Of a stretch of DNA of 64,000 nt, positions 42,244-54,284 are shown piece after piece. The position numbers and the translations under genes are program-made. Below the pieces are notes generated by a model. It saw only the letters and a list, made by a program, of their open reading frames with translations. It was not told where the DNA came from and searched no databases. Source of the stretch: Hermatobates lingyangjiaoensis (lineage: Eukaryota > Arthropoda > Insecta > Hemiptera > Hermatobatidae). Location of the stretch: NCBI GenBank assembly GCA_026182355.1, contig JAPFBL010000167.1:1-64000 (forward strand), read 5' to 3'. Each line of letters opens with the position of its first letter. Position 1 is the stretch's first letter.

Positions 42244-42466
42244 ATTTCACATAAACACGTGAAATGACAATCAATGATCAAACCAAAATATGAAATGGGA
42301 AAACAAGATTAAAATCTTTCAACCGAAACAAGCGGTCTTCGTCAGAGTCAAAAACCCAACCCAAGTTGGGTAAAAAACTCAGCTGGCTTTTTGACTCTGA
42401 CGTAGACCGCTTGTTACGGTTGAAAGATCTTTGTCTTGTTTTCCCTTTTCATATTGTGGTTTGATC
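42236..42466. repeat. Family B foldback
   Basis: (TA)n, then TTTCACATAAACACGTGAAA, two arms meeting at AACCCAACCCAAGTTGGGTA, and (TA)n. The right arm carries the CTGACGT variant also seen at 28047-28240. Confidence 0.85.
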
Positions 42467-42483
42467 ATATATATATATATACT

Positions 42484-42632
42484 TTAAAAAAAAAGTGTTT
42501 TTCTTTAAAGAAAAAATCTCTAATGTAATACTTAAATTTTTCTGTTTCATAATTTTATATATCTGACTATGAAAAATGTTTCAAGTAAAAACAGAAACTT
42601 GACAATGCGGTTTATGTTAATATATATTATAT

Positions 42633-42667
<35 letters not shown>

Positions 42668-42850
42668 ATATATATGTCATATCAGATTATCTATGTATAT
42701 ATATATTATATATATATATACAAACCGCATTGTCAAGTTTCTGTTTTACTTGAAACATTTTTCATAGTCAGATATATAAAATTATGAAACAGAAAAATTT
42801 AAGTATTACATTAGAGATTTTTTCTTTAAAGAAAAACACTTTGTCAATTT
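42484..42850. repeat. Foldback with ~125-bp arms around a TA-rich centre
   Basis: 42484-42612 and 42721-42841 (AACCGCATTGTCAAGTTTCT and complement). The arms contain GACTATGAAAAATGTTTCAA and GAAACTTGAC, similar to the family C core layout. Part of it recurs at 28256-28290. Confidence 0.8.
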
Positions 42851-42941
42851 CAGCAACAACTGTCTAGTATAAATAAACACATGACACTGTTTAATTTTTT
42901 TTTCTACTTCACGGAAATATCATTGATACTTTTATCAATTG

Positions 42942-42959
<18 letters not shown>

Positions 42960-42973
<14 letters not shown>

Positions 42974-44030
42974 CATAAATATAAATAAATGTACATACTA
43001 AAATTTTCAAAACAACACACAGAAATGAAATCACTAAAACTCACTAACATATTTCGATGACCTCGTCATCAGGATGATATATACGAATCGCTCCAAAAGT
43101 GATAAAGACTTTATATATATATATTTATATATAGGCGTCTTATATATATTATTAAAGTTATCGTTAGAAAACAAAAAAGAGACTAACACTTCCTATTATC
43201 GATCATTTTGGCTATCGCGCCGTCCTCAGGAAAGGTAGGAAAAGGAAAAGGAACACAGGAGCGGAGACGTGAAAGTGTCCACTAACCGACATAAAGTGAT
43301 ACAAAGTATATATTATATATATATATATAATAACGTTGGGTTTTTGACTCTGACGAAGACCACTTGTTACTGGTGAAAGTTCTTAGTCTTTTTTCCCTCC
43401 TCATATTGTGTTTTGATCATATATTTCACTGATAAAACGAAATACGATCCAAACTGGACACAATACGAGTTCGAGATTAACAAAGAGCAACACACAAAGT
43501 AGGGAAACACACTTACAGACTCAAATTTTCGGGTAATCCGTCTTCAGGAGAAAAGAGAATGGGAGACCAAGCACGTTGTAGACGCAACGGCAAGTAACGG
43601 CAAATTACTTATATATATATTAACAAATATTTACCGACCAAATCACGAAAAGGAAACAAAATTATGTATATGTATACATAAAGAAAATAATAAGAAAAAA
43701 AAAAGGAAAAAAATATTTCAAGCGAATCAACTCTGCACCATTCATTTGGCAATATCGTAGCTCTTCTTCTTTTAGTCTCTTCCTGACTACGAACCGCGGT
43801 TTGAAATATTGATTCTAGTGTTTTTGTTCTCTCTGCGTTGCTTTTTTTTATCAGTTATAAATATATAAATATTGATAAAAGCATCGACCGTTAATTAAAT
43901 TGTAAACAACATAAATATGTTATAGGACTCGGTTAGTTCTTTAGGTTTAAATTAAATTCTCATTGCCGACTATGAGACAATTAGAGTTTAATCTGAACCT
44001 GAAGAACTATCCTAGTCTTGATAAAAATGT
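42960..44030. repeat. Mosaic of single PLE terminal arms
   Basis: In order: 43000-43085 (minus-strand CTGATGACGAGGTCATCGAA), 43160-43300 (minus-strand CTGAGGACGGCGCGATAGCC), 43333-43420 (family B half), 43430-43610 (family A), 43640-43860 (CTGACTACGAACCGCGGTTT GAAATATTG), 43870-44030 (family C-like inverted pair). TA tracts separate most blocks, so many families inserted in or beside each other's (TA)n. Confidence 0.6.
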
Positions 44031-44034
44031 TATT

Positions 44035-45640
44035 GTATATATATATATATAGATAATTTGTATACCAAAAAAGACTCATAATGTAGGTTGTATAAAATGA
44101 TATTTAAATTAAATGATAGTTAATTATAATTATGATACTGCAGGAATTGCTTGATTACAACTACATCTTTATGTTGTAAAAAGTTGCATGATGATTATGC
44201 TAAAACAGATGAGTAAAGAGGGAAGCACAAAGTTAAAGTGAGTAGTGTTTTATATCTAATTGATGTAATTAGTTATTTGAAATCAGAGGGATGCAATTTG
44301 TTGAAAAAGATGTGTAAGGTTGAAGGAGAGTTTCTGTAAGTGTTACAGTTAAGCAAATGGTTTTGAGAAGACGGTTTAGTTTCAAGCAGCGAGATTTCCT
44401 TTTAACAAAAGCAGCGTTTACGTTGAACACTGTGCGACAGAGAACCAGTAAGGGCTGAGGAGGCCAAGGTACTACGTTAATTTGCCACTTGGTTGATCCT
44501 CTACAGTCTTAACCTTTTCTTGCCCTTCCCAACCCTTTGATCTTGCCTCCCTTCTTTAATATACTTATCCCTTAACTATTCCCTTCAACCTCCGTGAAAT
44601 AAGAACCCCACCACCCCTACCCCCCCACCCCCTACCACCCTCTTCTACCAAATCACTCTTTCTCCATCTACAAAGAGAGAGAACGACTTAACTTCCTTCA
44701 AAAATCCTACTCAAACTTAGGTAATTTATAATTTGATGAACTTTATACTTCTACTACTTATAAAGAAACTTGTACCTTTCAAAAATAGTCTTCTCTCTTA
44801 TCTTCTACAATTTAGTGAGTCTTAAATTGAATCCGGCTTATTCGAAAAAGACGGAAACAGGAAACAAATCATCTATTAACTATCAGTCCAAAATAATAAT
44901 CACGGCTTCCAATAATTGTTTCCTGTACTCTATCAGTGAACTCACACCACTAAAATATATCTTAATGAACTGCTAAAACTCCCCTTAGTCATTAAGAATT
45001 ACAAAATTAAGTTTTTCAAATTAAAAAATTTTAAATCAACTAATACAAAATATTTTTAAAAATATGAAATCAACTAATAAAAAATATTTTTAAAATTATG
45101 AATTAAATTTATTTTAATTGACCATAATTTATAATGAAAAAATAGTAATAATTAAAATCTCAATAATAATGGGATGTAATAGTATTAAATAATAATTAAT
45201 AATATCAATAATTTTATATTACTGATAATAGTATTATTTAGTATAAAAGGTGTACTACATTTTTTTTTCTTATCGAAGTTTGGTCCAGAGTTGATAAAGA
45301 AAATTGTGCGGAATACATGTGGACGAGTTAAAAAAAAAAAACGTTGAATTTAGATACTGAAATATAATCTAAAGTTATATTTTGTATGAATTTAGCTACA
45401 AAATCTGAAGCAGTCTGCACTAAATTCATAGTAGTAGTAGTAGTAGTAGTAGTAGTAGAAGCTGGGGAGGCTGAAGATCTAAACAGTCTGAAGATCATCA
45501 ACAGGTGACCTCTTCCAACCCCATTTATTTCTGGACATCACAAAAAAACCTCTGATGGTTAAGAAAATCGTAAGCTAACGAGTTACACACGGAGTTTGTA
45601 AAGTTAATTTTGTTAGGAATCCATGGTAGAAAGTAAGTAT
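44035..45640. other. Intergenic DNA
   Basis: AT-rich, with a C/T-rich patch at 44500-44650 and a (TAG)n microsatellite at 45426-45458. A 68-codon frame at 44770-44976 is unsupported. Confidence 0.5.
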
Positions 45641-45654
45641 TCACACAAAAGATG

Positions 45655-45720
45655 TTTGTATAAAGGAATAATGGGTTTCGAACACTTTGTGTTCATCATC
45701 AGATCACATCTGATTATAAT
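45655..45720 (-). repeat. Family E half element
   Basis: TTTCGAACACTTTGTGTTCA followed by TCATCAG is the family E core on the minus strand. The partner arm is missing. Confidence 0.55.
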
Positions 45721-45724
45721 ACAA

Positions 45725-47120
45725 ACGTTATTAATAATTTTGTGATAAATGTTGTTACAAGTTGTATTTGTAGGATGTTTTAAATCATTAGAAATAGGCT
45801 TCTACTCGTATATAAACAAATAATAAAGTTTTCTGAAAACTTTAATTTAATAATATTTACAAATTCAACTATTTAATAAAAAAAATATGTCATATTTTTA
45901 AAAAAGGATATAACTGTGAACTAAGATCTGTTCATAACAAATGACTTATTTTGTAGAATACAATTTTAATGAGGCCCATACGACTGGTTTTAAGTCAGTG
46001 GTATATTCGTTGCTGTTTCGGCAGAAAAATTTTAATTTGACAGCAACGAGGGTTAAAATCAGTGAAAAGAAGAATTCGTTGGAAATATGTTGAGGCATCA
46101 TGTTTTACGGATTTTGTTCTGCTAATGATGATGACCAAAAGCCCATGGGAGAGTAGACTTTACTTGTTATTCTCATTCAACTAGAGTTATTTATTTAATA
46201 TATATCTTCTTCTTGAAAAAGAAATGTCATCCATGATTATTATAGCAGTTAACCAAAAGTCTTTCAGACTCGTCTGTCTTCGACCTGTACTCTATGCAAT
46301 GGTATACGCTTATGATAATTTACAGTAGTTCACGCTTTTACTGTGTGTACTCCTTCAATATTTAATCTTACAAGATTTGCTCATGACTTTTTCTCAATGA
46401 ACGACATATCAGTTGAAATTATTGGCCGTTTATAATATCCAAGTGTGGTTTTTTGTCTCAGCTTATACAGCTTTTATAGCCTGAATAAAGTGAAATAAAA
46501 GAAAATTATCACTATATTCCCAAAATTGGAGTCAGAGTAGCCCAGATACTTGCGTGCTCGCCGAAGAAAGTAGTGCAAATGTATCATATATAAATATAAC
46601 AAAAAAAATTCTTTTTAATTTAATATTTGCGTAATATAAACACTGGTAATAAACTAAAGCCAAGGAGCCAGGGTAGCCCACTGGCAAGCGTGCTTGCCGA
46701 TGACAATAGTAGAAATATATTAAAAATAAACGTAACAAAAAAAATTTTGAATTAAAAATTGGAATAATAATATTATTATTCCAGTTGTTAATATGACAAC
46801 TGTCAGATAAAATACGAATGCTCTAAGGTAATTTTATAAAGACTCATTCCTTTTATTAATGTTATTTTATGTCAGGTAAATAAATTGAATACTTCAATTT
46901 ACAAGTTTTGTTTGTTTTAAATATATTTTATTGTGTATATAACTTGATTTGATGTTTTATTTATTTATATGATAAAATAATTTTTTTTTTACTTTTAAAT
47001 GATTTTTATTTTGCTAAATATACTTACAGTGTATGTATATTGAACCATGTTAAGAATACTATATCAATAGCTTGGGCTATATAAGAATCTAGTTAATGGG
47101 TTAACTAGAGGTTAATAGGT
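45725..47120. other. Intergenic DNA with a short direct repeat
   Basis: 46528-46600 and 46670-46745 are ~140 bp apart and share GTAGCCCA, TGCGTGCTCGCCGA/AGCGTGCTTGCCGA and TAACAAAAAAAATT. They look like two SINE-head fragments (A box-like TAGCCCACTGG). The rest is unassigned AT-rich DNA. Confidence 0.45.
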
Positions 47121-47123
47121 TAA

Positions 47124-47597
47124 ATTGGATATAAAACGAATAACACTATAAACCAAATCACAAACAACACAACAGAAAACAAAGATAACAAATTCGAAAA
47201 AAGCGGAATATACAGGATTAAATGCAAAGATTGCGGTAAAAACTACATCGGGCAAACGGGAAGGATACTAAAAGACAGATTCAAAGAACACATTAAAGAC
47301 TACACCAACAACACAAACAGATCAAACTATGCACACCACTTAAACAAATTTGGACATAACCCAGACAGTATGGAAAACACAATGGACTTACTACAGACGG
47401 GACAAAAAGGACAACGAATGAACATACAGGAACAAATAGAAATATATAAACATAAAATGACAGACAATATAATCAATGAACAAACAAACCACCAAACCGA
47501 CATTTCAACAAAACCACTAATAACATTTAAAAGACGACACAAGGAACTGGAAATAGATAATGAAATAAGCAATAAAAGAAAAAAACATAGCAATTAA
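47124..47597 (+). pseudogene. PLE GIY-YIG endonuclease domain, 5'-truncated
   Basis: A single open frame from 47124 to TAA at 47595-47597, without its own start. It contains GIYRIKCKDCGKNYIGQTGR, LKDRFKEHIKD, SNYAHHLNKFGHNPD and a Lys-rich tail. This is a full GIY-YIG core (GIY, YIG, catalytic Arg in GQTGR..DRF) with the CxxC that precedes YIG in PLE nucleases, plus the following His-rich motif. The frame shows no lesion within the domain. The upstream reverse transcriptase is missing. The 3' side carries a hammerhead-like core after 105 bases. Confidence 0.8.
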
Positions 47598-47701
47598 AGA
47601 AATAGGGAAAAAAAATTAACTACACACACAACACTGATTACACAATGTAGATGCTATATATAGGTAGGTTATAGGAAAACAACATTCACAGTCAGTTAGG
47701 T

Positions 47702-47744
47702 GCTCTTGAAGATGGGATCCAGGCGGACCCGAAACCGGTCGAGC
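47702..47744 (+). ncRNA. Hammerhead-like core 3' of the endonuclease
   Basis: Stem I GCTC (47702-47705) pairs perfectly with GAGC (47741-47744). TTGAAGA stands where CTGANGA is expected, then T, stem II GGG-loop-CCC, GAAA (47731-47734), helix III ACCGGT, C at 47740. All helices are intact; only the first base of the box deviates. Confidence 0.55.
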
Positions 47745-47749
47745 TTTTC

Positions 47750-48390
47750 AGAGACTTTACGAGGTATGACGGAATATATTATTACTAATTCTAATACATA
47801 AGAATCTGTTTCCGTGCCTTAATAATAAGTAACAATTAAAATTATCCCTGTCAATCATGTTCAGTGAATTAATTTCAATGCTTATTGTTATAATTTCTGA
47901 GTAACACAAAGGATCATGGGTAGTCTAGTATTAATATATAAGTTATATTTTGAGAAATATTGTTTTGTTGATATTTCGTCAACAGTGTGAGAGTAAGTTG
48001 ATGGTTGCTATCGATTAATACTTAGAGAGGAGAGTGTATCGGGAGACACTTTGACATCTTTCCCCTACTCTTTTATAAATCATTTCCAATGTGACAGAGC
48101 AAGTTTCTTTCATAACAGTGGTCAAGTTCCATCAAAGTTTCTCCACCTCTCCCTTAAAGTCAAGTCTTTTAACTAAACGTAGGTTGGCTTTTTTTTTTTA
48201 GAAAATTATTTCTCAATTTCTGCTCTATTCCGTTTCATCAGTCTCATCAGAACATCGTTAATATATCACTTTTTCTCCCTTTTTAGTTTCTTCACTTTTT
48301 TATTCCATTACTCGAAAAAAAAATTAGTTATTTCTTAACTAATATTTTATGTTGTCAAGAGAAATATAATAATAAAAATACTTATAAAAA
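47750..48390. other. AT-rich intergenic DNA
   Basis: No feature recognised. Confidence 0.5.
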
Positions 48391-48393
48391 GTC

Positions 48394-48640
48394 ATTATTC
48401 TGAGGTAAAATGGATAAACAAATAAAAGTCTCCATACAAATGAAGTTTTATTCAATAACAACAACGCGTTTCGAACACTTTGTATTCATCATCAGGAAGA
48501 CACCAACCCTTCAGCACCACATCCTTGGTGTCTTCCTGATGATGAACACAAAGTGTTCGAAACGCATAGTTGTTGAATAAAACTTCATTTGTGTGGAGAC
48601 TTTTGTTTGTTTATTCATTTTACTTCAGAATGAGTAATTA
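48394..48640. repeat. Family E foldback
   Basis: Arms TCATTCTGAGGTAAAATGGA.. and complement, with the centre TCAGCACCACATCC. The right arm core is CTGATGA (48536-48542), T, GAACAC-AAA-GTGTTC, GAAACGCAT. Very close to 19687-19925 apart from the centre. Not flanked by a long (TA)n. Confidence 0.9.
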
Positions 48641-48814
48641 CGTATTAGACAACGTATACCATTACCACAACCACACCATTACGTATTAGACAACTAATGA
48701 TTTAAAAAGTCATTAGTATCAATTTTAATAGAAATTGAGAAACCGCCGTTGTTTTTTTTAGTGTTGTTCTAGGAACAAAAATTGTGGCTCGTTTATTATT
48801 TTACACCTACTTTA

Positions 48815-49015
48815 CATTGTTAATTCCACATTGGGAGTCCTACATTTTGCCAAACTATATGTATTTAGAGTAAAGCATCTTTAATGAGTATCTGGCATCC
48901 AGTATCTGAGTAGTAGGATTGAGCCGTTAGAGGGTCAGAGTGGGTATTGAACTCTGGATCTACCAGTCCAGAGGTGAGCACGTTTGTCACTGAGTTACCC
49001 TGGCACCTGTTAATC
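48815..49015 (-). mobile_element. tRNA-derived SINE, internally shortened
   Basis: Minus strand: head CAGGGTAACTCAGTGACAAA, CTGGTAGATCCAGAGTTCAA, then body CAGATACTCATTAAAGATGC and TAAATACATATAGTTTGGCA. The middle of the body is missing. Confidence 0.65.
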
Positions 49016-49187
49016 AAAAAACCCAGAACTAATAGCATAAACGCTCACAAAAACGATAAAATTACCTTAAAAAAACTTGTGATAGCACTACTGATGGATA
49101 AAATCAGTACTAATAAACTCGGTAAACCAATTCTTGATGCATTTTTACCTTATTCACATATTTAAAGAAGCGATTCAGACATATTTC

Positions 49188-49440
49188 ATTAACACTTGTT
49201 TGCCAAAGGAAGTCATTTTGACTGTTTTTCAATTCCAATTAAAATAAAAGTGTGCATACAATGACACATATATCATTAACACTTGTTTGCCAAAGGAAGT
49301 CATTTTGACTGTTTTTCAATTCCTATTAAAATAAAAGTGTGCATACAATGACACATATATAATTAACACTGTTTGCCAAGGAAGTCATTTTGACTGTTTT
49401 TCAATTCCAATTAGAATTTAATTGTGTATACAATGATACA
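49188..49440. repeat. Tandem repeat, ~84-bp unit x 3
   Basis: ATTAACACTTGTTTGCCAAA starts at about 49190 and 49273, with a variant at 49360. Each is followed by GAAGTCATTTTGACTGTTTT. Confidence 0.9.
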
Positions 49441-49444
49441 GCTT

Positions 49445-50430
49445 TTTAGAATTCTCAGAGTAAAGTAATTTTTTTGTTATTAATACTTACTAATAACTTG
49501 TTTCATAAAAAAAATAATAAAAATTAATCCTTAACAAATTTATTTACACATTAGTTATTCTTTCACAATGCAGTAGTTTTGACTGCTTTGGGGTAATATA
49601 GGTATATACTAAGTTTCAGTCTATCTTGTGTTAAATTATATTGTATTTAGTCCATTAACAAACTTGATTAATGCGAATTAACTGTACTTATTTTAAATTT
49701 AACTTAGATTATTTTAAAATAACCTGAAAAATTGTAGAAAGTTGAAATTTTACTTTTACCATTATTATTCAGTTATTGTTATCAGTTTCATGTGTCTTGT
49801 AAGTGTAAACAAATAACATTTATTTTTCATAAAAAGTTGACATTACTGATAATAAATAATATTGTTTCATAACGGATTCAAAAGAGAATTACTAGACAAA
49901 ATAGAAGTAAAAGTATAAAATTAATATTTGATCTGCAAAAATAATCACAAAAGAAAAACTTATTTAATTTTTCAATAATAGATTTTTTAAAAAAAAAGAA
50001 ATTAGATAAGAGAATAAAGTTCTTTATTGGAGTAAGTAAATATTCGATTATAAATATTTAAGTCAGTCTGGGTAGGATACCAAAGAGTTTCAAGTCACGC
50101 CCGCAGTCAGTTAATAAAATAGCAAGTTTGCTACAGCTTCCTCAACTAACAAAAAACCTCTTTTGCTTCCTTCATATTGGTTTCTTAAGAAAAATAATGT
50201 TAGAAAAGTGAAATATACTAATATAAAAAGAATTATTTGGAAACAATTTAATCTTTTGCTTGATTTCAATATGATTACAAAGAAAACTTAAAATAGTTCC
50301 AAAGGATTTTTAAAATCATTTTCTATTTTAATTTTGATTTTACCTCTAAAATATGATTAAAAATGCATAATATTATAAATGAATAATTATTCATAATAAA
50401 AAGAGTTCTATAGATATTATAAAGGTTACA
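49445..50430. other. AT-rich intergenic DNA
   Basis: No feature recognised. Confidence 0.5.
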
Positions 50431-50436
50431 GAATAC

Positions 50437-50765
50437 GTGGGGCCAAGTTAGCTTAGTGGTTCATTCACTCGCCTCTGAACTGATAGGACTGGGGTTCGAT
50501 CCCCACCAGGCCCTCAATTTGTTCACACAGGAGGTGAGTAAATCTGAGCGCGTCGTCCCTCGGAGAAAAGACGTTAAGCCGTCGGCCCCGAGCCTACACC
50601 ATGTCAGGTACTCGTTAAAGATCCCTACTCTAAATACACTTGAGTTAGTTAAAATTTAGGACTGCCACTGTAGAATCAATCTTCATTGTGTTGTATCACA
50701 AAGGGCCAATGCTTCGGCCTACGTGTGTTCCCTTATAGAACTGCCACTGCAGCCTACAGAATAGA
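50437..50765 (+). mobile_element. tRNA-derived SINE, full-length copy
   Basis: Best copy in the window. A box-like TAGCTTAGTGGTTC (about 50449), B box-like GGTTCGATCCCC (about 50491), body GAGCGCGTCGTCCCTCGGAG, TTAAGCCGTCGGCCCCGAGC, CATGTCAGGTACTCGTTAAA, tail CTGCCACTGCAGCCTACAG. It serves as reference for the copies at 729, 10208, 11550, 48815, 53775 and 62825. Confidence 0.85.
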
Positions 50766-50769
50766 TAAG

Positions 50770-52080
50770 TAAATCAAAAAACCATCAACACATTCACAAT
50801 AACTTCTCTAATACTGACTTATTTCTTTGCTTATTCTATTTTTGTACTGTTGTTGTGATACTGTTGAAATGTGATACCACTTTTTGTTTTTTTTTGTTTT
50901 GTTTATTCTTGTTACAGATGCCCGATTTATTAAAACTTTGTAAATAAATCAAATCGTAACAACAGAAGTGATGAGATTCCTCAAGAAGAGACGATGACAA
51001 AGGATCAGAAAATCATCACGGCAATATGACTTAAATGTACCTATATCTACCTTTAGACTTGAAGTTATTCGACCGGTTTCAAACGTTGTTTATCTTTAGC
51101 TCTACTTGGAATTGTTTACTTCTCTAAACAGAATATGACAGTGTCATCCATTACTATTAATATTAAGGTTAGTACCACAGGGGTTGTCAGTAACAATTAA
51201 AAAATACTACATTATTTCGTAATTTTTTTTTTCGAATTTCGGATGTTGTCTATCATCCAGAGAAAAACCAAAAGTTTTCAATTTGAAATAAAAAAATAAA
51301 AAGCATTGTTACAGAACAATAAAAATAAGCTAATTTCTGAAAACTTAATTTTACCGTCTGCAAGATGAACAAAAAACGAAAGCGGTCCGCTAAGTAAGTA
51401 AATTTATTAAGTAAGTTAGTACACTCTCCTAGAATAGATATAACCACTGTTTCTATTTACAAGTTTTTTTTTTCAAAAACTAAGAAACGATCATTTGCTT
51501 ATAATCTGTATAATATTTTTTTTTATCTTTAATATTTTATTTGATAAACTTGTCTTTTTATATTTATATTGCATCTGCTAAATAATGCGGTTATAAATAA
51601 ATTGGTAATTAATTATTAATTCATACATGCCAATAAAATTATAAAACTCATAAAGAGATGTCTCAAGTTTGATTAGAAGAGCAATGTTTTGAATAATTCA
51701 AAGCAATAAATGTTACACCAAGTAAATTTGAAGAGAAGACACTAATTAATCAGAATTTAAATTAATCAAGGAGCAATTTAATTAAGTTAGACTGTAATAT
51801 TACTTATTTGTCTGAAAATACAGAAATAATACAAGCTTTATTTTATTTAGTGTTTTGTTAAAATTGAACAGTTATTTCCGAGCCATCACGGGATTGTTAA
51901 TTAAGTACCCTTAAGGAAAAGAATTCTTTTTTACTTTATTAGATTTTAATGACAAAATAAAAAAAATGTTTAAACATTCTTCAAAAATGAAAATTTATAT
52001 CTGACTTATAACTGTATCGATTTATAAGAATAATAAATCAAATATTATTATTCTTATTATTCTTAAATATTTTTGAGTCC
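50770..52080. other. AT-rich intergenic DNA
   Basis: No gene recognised. Small open frames on either strand lack motifs. Confidence 0.5.
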
Positions 52081-52095
52081 CGAAAACTTTAGTTT

Positions 52096-52097
<2 letters not shown>

Positions 52098-52137
<40 letters not shown>

Positions 52138-52560
52138 CTATTAAAACCTATGCCTATTTCAATTTTGACGCATTTTCGAATTAATTTTTCAAATTTCCTT
52201 ACCTCTGGCTTCCATAAGTTTGGGACAAGATAAATCAGTTCTCCAAAGTTTTTATTCTTGTATATCATCGTCATGTTTCGGTCTTCGTCGACCATTATCA
52301 AGAAAGTTATCGTAGTTTGACAATTTACTTAAAAAACAAATAGATAACTTTCTTGATAATGGTCGACGAAGACCGAAACATGTCGATGATATACAAGAAT
52401 AAAAACTTTGGAGAACTGATTTATCTTGTCCCAAACTTATGGAAGCCAGAGGTAAGGAAATTTGAAAAATTAATTCGAAAATGCGTCAAAATTGAAATAG
52501 GCATAGGTTTTAATAGAACATGTATCAATGAAGGCCTGCTCCCAAAATATATATATATAT
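52098..52560. repeat. Foldback with ~180-bp arms encoding the PLE terminal peptide
   Basis: 52135-52310 and 52341-52520 are near-perfect reverse complements between (TA)n tracts. Each arm holds a core (TTGATAA, T, GGTC-GACGAA-GACC, GAAA, helix III ACATGT, C; plus strand 52353-52388). Directly after it comes the frame FGELIYLVPNLWKPEVRKFE, then KLIRKCVKIEIGIGFNRTCI and NEGLLPKY. Confidence 0.9.
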
Positions 52561-52704
52561 ATATATATTCGTAAATTTTCGTAAATTTTGGTAGCAGTCC
52601 TGCTTTGACACATACATTATTGAAAATGACACCAAATTTAACTGATACCTGTTTCTAATAACACTCTCGTTATTTCGTCTACACAATAAAGTACATCTCC
52701 TATG

Positions 52705-52743
52705 GTCGACATGTTTCGAATGATCAACATTCATCATCAGGAC
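52705..52743 (-). ncRNA. Hammerhead-like core 3' of the PLE endonuclease
   Basis: Minus strand: stem I GTC, CTGATGA, T, stem II GAATG-TTGAT-CATTC (5 pairs), GAAA, helix III ACATGT, C, then GAC pairing with GTC. Every expected part is present. Confidence 0.6.
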
Positions 52744-53011
52744 GTGAATAAAATCAAAGGTAAAATATCTGGTTTATTATATACACAGAGAAGGTAGAAG
52801 GGTTGTTTTCCTTAAAGTTTAAGAAATGGTGGGCGTTAATCCTGTTGGGTGAGTGACCTCACGGCCTGAGTCGCTACCTGCAAGGGTTTCTGGATGCCCT
52901 TGATGTGAACTAAATAGCTTCAAAATACGGCTACTGTTTTCGACCTGAATATTTAGAAGTGGCTTCAGTTTCTGAATTAATATAGCCTCTAAAATTTTTA
53001 GTTTATGGTGG

Positions 53012-53743
53012 TTACTTTCTTTTTTTTATAATGTTAGTATTTGTAACCAGCATCTCTCGGGTTAATTTAACATTATGCTTGTCTTGCGTATGTTTTTTGG
53101 GTGCTCCGGCCATTAGGTGCATGGTGAGCCTTCTTGATAGGGAAGTGGTAGTCATACCAATGTACGAGTGTTTTTGGGTTTCACAGTCCCCATTAGTACA
53201 TGTATACTCGTACACCAGATTTCTTTCCTTTAAATGTGAACTTTTGTCTTGATTATTATTTTTAATAAACAGGCTACTCACAGGTGGGCTTTTATAATAA
53301 GTGACCAGTGTTACTTTTTCATTCTCGTTTTTGCAACTGATATTATTCCTTATAATGCCTTTTAATATTCTCTCATCAAGCTTGTGTTGCTCTGAATACT
53401 GGTTTTTATAATAAACTTTATGCACTATAGTTGGTCTATCTTCATTGGTTTGCTCCACTCTTCTTACATGAAGGTATTGTTTCAATATTCGATCAAAGTT
53501 ATCATTCGAATAACCATTATTAACAAACGCTTGCTTCGTTCTATTAATGTCCCTGTTGAATATTTCCCAATTTGATGCGATCTCGTACGTTCTGTGTATT
53601 AAGGCTTTAATTGCTCCATCTTTGTAGCGCTGAGGGCATTCGCTACGGACATTTAGGTAGGAGGTTGTATTAGATTCTTTCTTGAATACTGAGGTTTGAA
53701 TTTTGTCATTTAACACATTAATACTGACGTCAAAAAAGTTAAT
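53012..53743 (-). pseudogene. PLE polyprotein C-terminal part: RT thumb and GIY-YIG endonuclease
   Basis: The frame is open from 53743 (INFFDVSINVLNDKIQTSVF). It covers the end of the RT (NVRSECPQRYKDGAIKALIH, NGYSNDNFDRIL, VTLVTYYKSPPVSSLFIKNN) and the endonuclease: NLVYEYTCTNGDCETQKHSY and IGMTTTSLSRRLTMHLMAGA, with the Cys pair typical of Penelope-type GIY-YIG domains and the catalytic Arg in LSRR, then HNVKLTREM. The stop at 53012 is caused by an A-run length change. The next frame continues LKILEAILIQKLKPLLNIQ to about 52900. No RT catalytic motif (YxDD-like) is included. The 5' break lies next to a SINE fragment. Confidence 0.85.
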
Positions 53744-53774
53744 TTTATTGTTTTAAATAAAACAATATTCTCCC

Positions 53775-53868
53775 GCATGAATAAATCAAGGACCAGATGG
53801 GTATCAAACCCCGATCCTATCAGTTTAGAGGTCAGTATGTTAACAACTGAGCTAACCTGACCCCTATA
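53775..53868 (-). mobile_element. SINE head fragment
   Basis: Minus strand GGGGTCAGGTTAGCTCAGTT, GACCTCTAAACTGATAGGAT, CGGGGTTTGATACCC, TTGATTTATTCATGC. The A and B boxes are present and the body is lost. It may look tRNA-like to gene finders. Confidence 0.7.
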
Positions 53869-53869
53869 A

Positions 53870-54280
53870 GGATAGTAACAAACATTCAACGTTATCATTA
53901 CTTTCTTTTAAGAGAAAAACATAACTTTTTCCAAAGTTTAATTTTATATATGGTAAGAAGCAAAGAAAGTTGTTTTCTCGGTCAACAACAGTGTTATTAG
54001 GGTCTCAAGCTCCGTTACAACTTAGCAAACTATGAGTGAAAGTAAAAGCCTCTCACCTATTTCGGTTGAGCAATTCCTCAGGAATAGAATGTACATAAAG
54101 GATCTTTTCTTGTCAACTTCAGTAATTATAACCCATCATTGTCACAATGCATCGGTGAGTACTCTACAAATCTTTAAACTTGATTTTACAATCAAACTTA
54201 ATAAAGTATCATTTTCTCTGACCCTTTATCTTGTACGTCTAATATGTAAACACTTATTTCTGTATATCGCAAATGTATAT
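53870..54280. other. Intergenic DNA ending in (TA)n
   Basis: A 97-codon frame (54032-54325) ends in a TA tract and has no recognisable motif. Confidence 0.4.
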
Positions 54281-54284
54281 ATAT

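Larger units (their letters stand above)
52565..53745 (-). mobile_element. PLE 3' end: RT tail, endonuclease, core, terminal peptide
   Basis: On the minus strand from 53745: end of the reverse transcriptase, GIY-YIG endonuclease, hammerhead-like core (52743-52705), a short segment with GVIFNNVCVKAGLLPKF (about 52635-52575) and then (TA)n. The most complete PLE in the window. The 5' part, including the RT catalytic core, is absent. Confidence 0.8.
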
